Shown in pieces: positions 1 through 4,917 of a stretch of 5,140 nucleotides of DNA. Position numbers and translations under genes: made by a program. Below the pieces are notes generated by a model. The model was not told the origin of the DNA. It did no database searches and saw only the letters and a list, made by a program, of their open reading frames with translations. Origin of the DNA: Nanobdellota archaeon (GTDB lineage Archaea; Nanobdellota; Nanobdellia; Pacearchaeales; GW2011-AR1); NCBI GenBank assembly GCA_018821425.1, contig JAHJMH010000032.1, positions 1 to 5,140 of the forward strand, in the 5' to 3' direction. Every line of letters starts with the position of its first letter. Positions within the stretch are counted from its first letter, which is position 1.

Positions 1-21
1 AATGAATTTGTGATTTTAATG

Positions 22-678
22 TTAACAAAGCCCCTCTTCTTTTAGACTAGAATATCTAAAATTCTCAGCCCTTCCATCCCTATTCCATTCCCCGAGTGTT
101 TGAGCATTTCTATCTTTTTCTGTAATTAAATCTGTTTTTTCTGCAATTCTATGAAAAGATTGTTTTAATCTCTTGTCACACAAACTCCAGTCAAGATCTT
201 TTGATAAAGGTGAAATTCCTGCTTCACAATTAGGATTATACTCTCCCGAACATAAATACTCTAATAAAGAATTCTCTGGAAAACAAATACCATGAGCAAA
301 TCCTGGAGGAATCCAAATCAATTCCCCATAATCTTTATCTTCAGAGGTAGTCATCTCATAAGCAAGGATTTTTCCATTTGTGGGTGAACCCTTACGTATA
401 TCTAAAGCTAAATCTATCATATGACCTGAGAGAATTCGAACAAGCTTTCCCATATGAGGATTCCATTGAAAATGAAGGCCTCGGATAGTACCTTGTTTAG
501 AATAACTTTCATTTCCTTGTACAAATTCGATATTTTTCATAGAACCTAATTCAGGCGTGTTGGAAAAATCACTTATTCTGAATTGTTCTGCAAAATACCC
601 TCGGAGATCATGAAACCTTGCAAATTTTATAATCTTTATATCTGGAACTGATAGGCTTTTTATATCAAGTATTTTCAT
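22..678 (-). CDS. rmlC: RmlC-like dTDP-4-dehydrorhamnose 3,5-epimerase family protein
   Basis: Cupin-fold epimerase expected to invert C3 and C5 (or one of them) of an NDP-4-keto-6-deoxyhexose in the cytosol, as in dTDP-L-rhamnose synthesis. Seen in the 218-residue product: DLRGYF at 24-29, the family signature RGLHFQ at 66-71 with the likely catalytic His69, KLVR at 78-81, DLALDIRKGSPTNGK at 89-103, IPPGFAHG at 123-130, Tyr147 in the position of the catalytic tyrosine, and TEKDRNAQTL at 186-195, whose Asp189 should pair with His69. Most family members have about 180-190 residues. The extra length here is an insertion of roughly 13-20 residues between LDW (162-164) and TEKD, plus a charged C-terminal tail. 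The gene is divergent from the glycan genes to its right. The start is the only sensible ATG; upstream bases show no strong ribosome binding site. The family is certain. The exact sugar and whether it is a 3,5-, 3- or 5-epimerase cannot be read from sequence. Confidence 0.93.
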   Translation of the reverse strand: MKILDIKSLSVPDIKIIKFARFHDLRGYFAEQFRISDFSNTPELGSMKNIEFVQGNESYSKQGTIRGLHFQWNPHMGKLVRILSGHMIDLALDIRKGSPTNGKILAYEMTTSEDKDYGELIWIPPGFAHGICFPENSLLEYLCSGEYNPNCEAGISPLSKDLDWSLCDKRLKQSFHRIAEKTDLITEKDRNAQTLGEWNRDGRAENFRYSSLKEEGLC

Positions 679-782
679 TAAGCTTCAAACAAATTTTGGG
701 TTTAAATTCTTTTGTATTCTGCAAAATAACTTTTTATCATTTTTACCAATAATCTTAAAAATAAGAAAATTGATGGTTAAAT
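679..782. promoter_or_regulatory. Divergent intergenic region with a possible promoter for the rightward genes
   Basis: This 104-base AT-rich gap separates the leftward epimerase gene from the rightward glycan genes, so both transcripts probably start here. On the plus strand TTGTAT (712-717) and TATCAT (735-740) are separated by 17 bases and resemble a weak bacterial sigma-70 promoter, 43 bases ahead of the ATG at 783. The -10 matches 5 of 6 consensus bases but the -35 only 3 of 6, and such matches are frequent in DNA this AT-rich. If the host is archaeal, the T/A-rich stretch could instead be a TATA box. No operator-like inverted repeat was seen. Confidence 0.25.
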
Positions 783-971
783 ATGGTCGAATCTAAAAAG
801 AAAAAAACAATCAAAATAAATTTCAAATATTTTGGGACTGGCTCCGATCCCAACAATAATTATTTTACAAATATCCTTAGGGTTAGGCTTAATGTGGTGA
901 TAATTGATAATCCCGGTTATGTTTTTTATTCTGTTTATCCCGAAATTAAAATAATAGAATCTAAAAAATGA
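783..971 (+). pseudogene. N-terminal fragment of a GT10 (alpha-1,3/4-fucosyltransferase family) gene
   Basis: A 62-codon open frame whose residues about 9-50 read like the start of bacterial GT10 glycosyltransferases. IKINFKYFGTGSDPNNNYF (10-28) corresponds to the usual first strand plus a D-P-x-x-N-x-F loop, and NVVIIDNPGYVFYSVYP (37-53) to the usual D-N-P-D-Y-x-x-Y-S element. Complete GT10 enzymes have roughly 300 or more residues. Everything after this N-terminal element, including the GDP-fucose-binding C-terminal domain, is missing, so the fragment should have no transferase activity. After the YSVYP element the frame runs only through EIKIIESKK to a TGA that overlaps the next ATG (ATGA, 968-971). 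The fragment is bracketed by an imperfect direct repeat (789-809, 957-979). It may persist as a translated leader coupled to the next gene. Family recognition is from memory of the motifs; a novel small protein is the alternative. Confidence 0.6.
789..809 (+). repeat. Direct repeat, left copy
   Basis: The 21 bases starting GAATCTAAAAA and ending GAAAAAAACA recur at 957-979 with only a 2-base AT insertion in the second copy. This copy encodes Glu-Ser-Lys-Lys-Lys-Lys-Thr near the start of the GT10 fragment. The two copies are 168 bases apart, start to start. The sequence is A-rich, so a chance contribution is possible, but the exact GAATCT lead-in argues for a real repeat. Confidence 0.55.
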
Positions 972-979
972 AAAAAACA
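957..979 (+). repeat. Direct repeat, right copy, at the GT10/GT4 junction
   Basis: This is the second copy of the element at 789-809, carrying two extra bases (AT). Those bases create both the stop of the GT10 fragment (TGA 969-971) and the start of the next gene (ATG 968-970). The repeat therefore sits exactly at the gene junction, where a recombination or slippage event would have joined the GT10 stub to the glycosyltransferase gene. Confidence 0.55.
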
Positions 980-2119
980 CTTGCTCTTTATCCATTTAAT
1001 CAGAAGTTTCCGGCTGTTTATGATGCAACCGTAGAATTTTTTTCTAAAAATTATAATTTAGAATATTTCCCTCCAAAAAAAGCCTATTTTTATTGGCTTA
1101 AAGACAATCGTATGATACGTAATTCTTACTATTTTGTTATGAACATTCTTAGAAAGTTTTTAAAATCAGACATAAAGAATAATTCAAAAAGAAATTTTGA
1201 AAAAACCCTTTTATTTTGTTTCAATCAATTACCCCCTCCCGAATTTGATTTTATATTAGATTTAGAAACAGTTCTCGGGCTATCTGGATACGACTATTCC
1301 GGGTTAGATAGAAAATACATCGCAGAAAGGTTAGCTAGTGAAAAATGTAAAGCAATAAATTGTTGGAATCAAGCAGCTTATAATGATTTAATTAGAATTA
1401 TTGATTGTTCTAAATTTAAGAAAAAGATAACTGTAATCCCTTTTGCAGGAAGAAATTTAAAATTAGAAAAAAAACCAAAAAAAGATTTAGTTTTGTTATT
1501 TGTTGCGTCAATAAACAACCCAGTCTCCTTTAGAACCAAAGGGGGATTGATTGCTTTAGAAACATATGCAGAATTAGCTAAAAGACATAAAAATATTAAA
1601 TTTTTTGTAAGAGCAAATATCGATAAAGATTTGATTAAGGAGTACGAACATGTTCCTGGATTAATCTTTTTAAAGAAATATCTACCAGAACATAAAATGA
1701 CCCAACTGTTCTCTTATTCAGATATTTTTCTTGAACCTCTTCCGGGAATGGATCTTATGACTAAAAGTATGGAATTTGGAATACCCGTAATAGGTTTTGA
1801 TTATGAGTGTGCATTTGAGACAGTATTTAACAACAAAACAGGATTCTTGATAAAGAGCGAGAAACTTTTTGGAAATAAAGATAATCTCGAAGAGTATAAT
1901 AAAAAGCTTAATGATAATTATGGATTATTATCCGAAAAAAAAGAATGTCTTAAATATGTTCCAGAATTTGTTGAAAAAATTGAAATTTTAATTAATGATA
2001 GAGATTTACTTAATAAAATGATAAAGGCACAACATTCTTTAGTGGAGGATGGAGGGAAGTATTCTTTGAAAAAAAGGAACAAAAAATTATTGAAATTAAT
2101 CAATCCACATATAAATTAA
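968..2119 (+). CDS. GT4-like (GT-B fold) family glycosyltransferase
   Basis: Predicted cytosolic or membrane-associated enzyme that transfers a sugar from a nucleotide donor to a growing surface glycan. The 383-residue length is normal for the family. The first ~160 residues form a divergent acceptor domain starting with a beta-strand-like LALYPF. The C-terminal Rossmann half is recognisable: LVLLFVASI at 174-182, FRTKGG at 188-193 (Arg and Lys expected to contact donor phosphates), KFFVRANI at 211-218, and SDIFLEPLPG leading into KSMEFGIPVIGF at 251-277, then ETVFNNKTGFLIK at 284-296. In classical GT4 enzymes the segment around 258-266 carries an E-x7-E motif. Here those positions are Leu258 and Lys266, so donor binding is atypical. 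The start overlaps the upstream GT10 fragment by ATGA, suggesting translational coupling. No obvious signal peptide or membrane span. Donor and acceptor cannot be predicted. Confidence 0.85.
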   Translation: MKKTLALYPFNQKFPAVYDATVEFFSKNYNLEYFPPKKAYFYWLKDNRMIRNSYYFVMNILRKFLKSDIKNNSKRNFEKTLLFCFNQLPPPEFDFILDLETVLGLSGYDYSGLDRKYIAERLASEKCKAINCWNQAAYNDLIRIIDCSKFKKKITVIPFAGRNLKLEKKPKKDLVLLFVASINNPVSFRTKGGLIALETYAELAKRHKNIKFFVRANIDKDLIKEYEHVPGLIFLKKYLPEHKMTQLFSYSDIFLEPLPGMDLMTKSMEFGIPVIGFDYECAFETVFNNKTGFLIKSEKLFGNKDNLEEYNKKLNDNYGLLSEKKECLKYVPEFVEKIEILINDRDLLNKMIKAQHSLVEDGGKYSLKKRNKKLLKLINPHIN

Positions 2120-2133
2120 ATAATCCCAGAAAG

Positions 2134-2901
2134 ATGGTCTATAAAGAAATTACACTGAAAAGAGATAAATTCCATAAAGCATTAAAAATAGGGAAGGAAG
2201 AAGGATTGAAATCTTTATTTGTGAAATTATTTTTATATTTTTTATGCCCCCCAATAGCCTATATTTCAGCTATTCCCTCAGCAATATTCTTTTATTTAAA
2301 ACCTAAAAAATTCTTCTCTTTCCAGGGTAAAAAATTTCCTTATTTTTATCATATATATAATACTACTTGGGGGAATGAAAGGACTATTGAAGTTCCTATT
2401 GTGATGGATTATATAAAAGAATCTTTTATGAAAAGGAAAAGAATCTTGGAAATTGGTGCAGTCTTAGTTCATTATTATCCTTCAAGATGGGATACACTCG
2501 ATAAATATGAGTTGAGAAAAAAAATCATCAATAAAGATATTCTCGATTTTAAGCCATCTAATAAATATGATTTGATAGTTAGTATTTCAACTTTTGAACA
2601 TGTAGGTTTTGATGAAGATATCAAAGATCCTGTAAAAATTATCAAGGCTATAAAAAATTTAAAAGAAAATTGTCTTGAGGTTGGAGGTAAGGGAGTGATT
2701 ACTATGCCCTTAGGATATAATCTTGAAATGGATAAATTACTTTTTGCTAACAAATTAGACTTTGATGAGAAGATTTTTTTAAAAAGAATAAATAAAGAAA
2801 ATCAATGGAAAGAGATATCTGAAGAAGAAGCAAAAACTAGCAAATACAATAAACATTTTAATGCTGCAAATTCAATTGTTATAGGAATTATTCAAAATTG
2901 A
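2134..2901 (+). CDS. Class I SAM-dependent methyltransferase-like protein with N-terminal hydrophobic segment
   Basis: 255 residues. The middle and C-terminal parts follow the class I methyltransferase order: RILEIGAVLVHYYP at 103-116 in the place of motif I, DKYE at 123-126 where the ribose-binding acidic residue is expected, NKDILDF at 133-139 in the motif II position, YDLIVSISTFEHVGFDE at 145-161, and GGKGVITMPLG at 184-194. Motif I lacks the usual G-x-G-x-G, which is also seen in a glycan-cluster subfamily whose motif I reads like LEVGNVLSHY. Activity is therefore likely but unproven. Residues about 28-55 are strongly hydrophobic, with a Pro-Pro near the middle (39-40), and could anchor the protein to the membrane. 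The gene starts 14 bases after the GT4 stop and is probably cotranscribed with it; the AGAAAG directly before the ATG is too close to be a good ribosome site. The substrate is unknown, plausibly a sugar or lipid-linked glycan. Confidence 0.72.
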   Translation: MVYKEITLKRDKFHKALKIGKEEGLKSLFVKLFLYFLCPPIAYISAIPSAIFFYLKPKKFFSFQGKKFPYFYHIYNTTWGNERTIEVPIVMDYIKESFMKRKRILEIGAVLVHYYPSRWDTLDKYELRKKIINKDILDFKPSNKYDLIVSISTFEHVGFDEDIKDPVKIIKAIKNLKENCLEVGGKGVITMPLGYNLEMDKLLFANKLDFDEKIFLKRINKENQWKEISEEEAKTSKYNKHFNAANSIVIGIIQN

Positions 2902-3029
2902 AATACTTAAGATTAATACAATTAAAAGAAATGGAAGATATCTTTTCATTTACTTATCTTCCCTATCACAACAATACTTAAAAATAGTTTTCTGAATATA
3001 GAATTAAGATACAAAGGGATTATATAAAG
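2902..3029. other. Spacer between two methyltransferase genes
   Basis: A 128-base AT-rich gap in an otherwise tight plus-strand run. It holds no convincing terminator hairpin. Near its right end AAAGGGAT (3013-3020) is a plausible ribosome binding site, 11 bases from its last G to the ATG at 3030, the best such site among the plus-strand genes. Two tiny open frames occur: a plus-strand TTG frame of 27 codons (2898-2981, overlapping the upstream stop) and a minus-strand ATG frame of 25 codons (2872-2949). Neither can be called a gene. The C-methyltransferase may have its own promoter here, but I could not find a good -35/-10 pair. Confidence 0.4.
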
Positions 3030-4295
3030 ATGGATTATAAAAGAAGAATAGATTCTTGTAGGTCTTGCGATTCAAGAGATTTATCAGGTATCTTATCCTT
3101 GGGAGATTTATATGTTACTAATTTTGTTGATTCTGAAGCGGAACAGGGTCCAAAAATTCCCTTAGACTTAGTGTTATGTGACTCTAAAGACGGATGTGGT
3201 TTACTTCAGTTAAGACATACGACTCCGCCGGAGTTAATGTGGGGGGAACAATACTGGTACAAATCTGGAATAAATCCTATGATTAGGGCAGATTTAAAAG
3301 ATATTGTTGAGAAATCCAAAGCTCTTATCCAATTAGAACCTGGAGATACTGTGGTAGACATAGGATGTAATGATGGAACTCTTCTTGGATTTTATGATGT
3401 TCCCGGACTAAACCGTGTTGGATTTGAACCTTCAAAAAACGTTGCCATAGAAGCACAAGCAAAAGGGATACGGGTGGTAAGAGATTTTTTTAATGGAGAA
3501 GCATATTTTTCTGAAGTCGAGAGGGAGAAAGCTAAGATAATAACTGCAATTTCCATGTTTTATGATTTAGATGCTCCAAATGATTTTGTTAGAGATGTCG
3601 GAAGATGTCTTGATGAAGACGGATTATTTGTAATTCAACAAAACTATCTTGCTTCTATGCTTAAGAATAATGCTGTAGATAATGTCTGTCATGAACATCT
3701 AGAATATTATTCTTATAATTCTCTAGAAAACTTACTGGATAGACATGGATTTGAAACTTTTGACGCAGAATTAAATGAGATAAATGGTGGAAGCATAAGA
3801 AATTATATTCGACTCAAAGGAAGTAAGATTCGTCAATCAGATGAAGCGAAAAGAAGATTAGATGACCTGAGAAAATCTGAAGAAGAGAATAAGTTAAATG
3901 ACCCAGAAACATATCATGCTTTTGCAAGAAGAATAAATTCAATCAGAGAAGAATTAGTTTCTTTTTTGACTGAGGAAAAAAGAAAAGGAAAAACAATATG
4001 TGGTTTGGGAGCTTCAACACGGGGAAATACCACCCTCCAATATTTTGGATTAACAAGCGAGTTAATTGATTGCATATTTGATAAAAATCCAGATAAAGAA
4101 GGGAAAAGAACTGTGGGAAGTTTGATCCCCGTTACTTCTCCAGAAAACATTGGCAGATATAATCCAGATTATCAATTAGTTTTAATTTATCATATCTTTA
4201 AGGGAGTTGGAGAAGATGAAAAAAGGTTTGTTAAAAATGGAGGAAAATTTATCTTGCCTTTACCAAAAATAAAGATTATTGGAGATCCTCAATAA
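3030..4295 (+). CDS. NDP-sugar C-methyltransferase (TylCIII/TcaB9/EvaC-like family)
   Basis: SAM-dependent enzyme expected to add a methyl group to a carbon, usually C3, of an NDP-4-keto-deoxysugar in the cytosol. The 421 residues match the usual ~410 and show all three domains. The N-terminal zinc-binding domain has Cys10, Cys13, Cys50 and Cys56 as likely ligands, followed by QYWYKSGIN (74-82). The central Rossmann domain has VVDIGCNDG (108-116) as SAM motif I and GFEPS (131-135) as the acidic ribose-binding region. The active-site segment NVCHEHLEYYS (218-228) contains the conserved His-Glu-His, followed by NGGSIR (252-257). The C-terminal domain has GLGASTRGNTTLQYFGL (325-341) and a conserved Asp-Lys-Asn-Pro (351-354). 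Nothing is missing, so it should be functional. With the nearby RmlC-like epimerase it points to a C-methyl-branched deoxyhexose in the glycan. The assignment is firm; the methylated carbon is inferred from characterised family members. Confidence 0.93.
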   Translation: MDYKRRIDSCRSCDSRDLSGILSLGDLYVTNFVDSEAEQGPKIPLDLVLCDSKDGCGLLQLRHTTPPELMWGEQYWYKSGINPMIRADLKDIVEKSKALIQLEPGDTVVDIGCNDGTLLGFYDVPGLNRVGFEPSKNVAIEAQAKGIRVVRDFFNGEAYFSEVEREKAKIITAISMFYDLDAPNDFVRDVGRCLDEDGLFVIQQNYLASMLKNNAVDNVCHEHLEYYSYNSLENLLDRHGFETFDAELNEINGGSIRNYIRLKGSKIRQSDEAKRRLDDLRKSEEENKLNDPETYHAFARRINSIREELVSFLTEEKRKGKTICGLGASTRGNTTLQYFGLTSELIDCIFDKNPDKEGKRTVGSLIPVTSPENIGRYNPDYQLVLIYHIFKGVGEDEKRFVKNGGKFILPLPKIKIIGDPQ

Positions 4296-4325
4296 ATCAT
4301 GATGCTTCCCAATTTAGGTTTTAAT

Positions 4326-4703
4326 TTATTCATAATTTGGATGTTCTTTTTCTTCAACAAATAAAGAATTAGTTCTTTCGTTAATCTCTCTCTTTAATCT
4401 AGCTCTTTCATTATTACTATTATTAATTGATACTGCAAGACCAATAAATTTTTCATCAAATCTCCCTTCTTTTTCTAAAATTCTTATTAGATCTCCCTCT
4501 TCCCAAATTCTTAAATTAACTTCTAAAAGATCTTGGTATTCTCTAGATTTATCTGTAATCCCTAGAGATTCCATTTTTTGTTTTAAGTAGAGATATTCTA
4601 CCTCAACATTTTTCCTTTTTTCTTCTGAGGTAATTCTTTCATATTTAATCGCCAATACAGATACTTTGTCCACTAATTCCCCATTCGATATTTCTACTAA
4701 CAT
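4326..4703 (-). CDS. DUF6165 family protein
   Basis: A 125-residue protein of unknown function that matches the DUF6165 pattern by eye: VEISNGELVDKVSVLAIKYERI split over 3-24, NLRIWEEGDLIR at 63-74, FDEKFIGLAVSINNSNNERA (82-101) followed by RLKREIN, and a tail EEKEHPNY. It is highly charged, probably mostly helical and soluble, with no signal peptide. Members of this family are often found beside glycan-synthesis genes, but no activity is established that I know of. The gene converges on the C-methyltransferase with a 30-base gap. The ATG at 4703 begins the conserved domain, but no Shine-Dalgarno sequence precedes it. The same frame is open upstream to 4904, where it encodes an aminotransferase C-terminal remnant, so the product could be an in-frame fusion if translation starts further up. 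The family N-terminus fits the ATG at 4703, which I prefer. Confidence 0.8.
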   Translation of the reverse strand: MLVEISNGELVDKVSVLAIKYERITSEEKRKNVEVEYLYLKQKMESLGITDKSREYQDLLEVNLRIWEEGDLIRILEKEGRFDEKFIGLAVSINNSNNERARLKREINERTNSLFVEEKEHPNYE

Positions 4704-4904
4704 ATTTATATTTAGTTTATTTTTTCTATTATTTAAAGCATAATTCGCCCTATAAATAGCTTTTTGGATAACTGGAATTTTAGGGGAATAACTAAGTCTT
4801 ACATGCCCTTTTTCCAGTCTTCCAAAAATATCTCCAGGAGCTAGTGCTACCTCAGCTTGATCTAATATAAAACTAGAAAATTGCCACCAGTCATCCCTGT
4901 TTTT
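4704..4904 (-). pseudogene. C-terminal remnant of a class I/II PLP-dependent aminotransferase
   Basis: On the minus strand 67 codons are open between a TAA (4907-4905) and the DUF6165 ATG, in the same frame as DUF6165. They encode a typical aminotransferase tail: DDWWQFSSFILDQAEVALAP (remnant residues 4-23), then GDIFG at 24-28, equivalent to the usual V-x-x-x-P-G-x-x-F-G, then GHVRLSYS at 33-40. Arg36 corresponds to the arginine that binds the substrate carboxylate in fold-type I enzymes. It ends with an AIYRANYAL helix (46-54). The cofactor-binding core, including the lysine, is absent, so the remnant cannot be active. No ATG in this frame precedes the DUF6165 start. The missing 5' part probably lay to the right, where the IS200/IS605 end now is, either interrupted by it or deleted. 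It is not a DegT-type sugar aminotransferase, so a direct role in sugar synthesis is not implied. Confidence 0.7.
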
Positions 4905-4917
4905 TTATAAAGATTAA

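Noticed and set aside
777..995. Minus-strand 72-codon frame over the GT10 fragment
   Set aside because: Its Phe/Ile-rich product mirrors the AT-rich plus-strand coding sequence, and GT10 similarity is on the plus strand.
1918..2103. Minus-strand 61-codon frame inside the GT4-like gene
   Set aside because: It is low-complexity and antisense to the C-terminal part of the glycosyltransferase, with no supporting signal.
2475..2753. Minus-strand 92-codon frame inside the methyltransferase-like gene
   Set aside because: The plus strand encodes ordered methyltransferase motifs across the same bases; the antisense product has no recognisable feature.
3914..4150. Minus-strand 78-codon frame inside the C-methyltransferase gene
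   Set aside because: It lies opposite the conserved C-terminal domain of a confidently identified gene.
4296..4325. Possible bidirectional terminator between the convergent genes
   Set aside because: The 30-base gap has T-runs but no stable inverted repeat, so a terminator cannot be supported.
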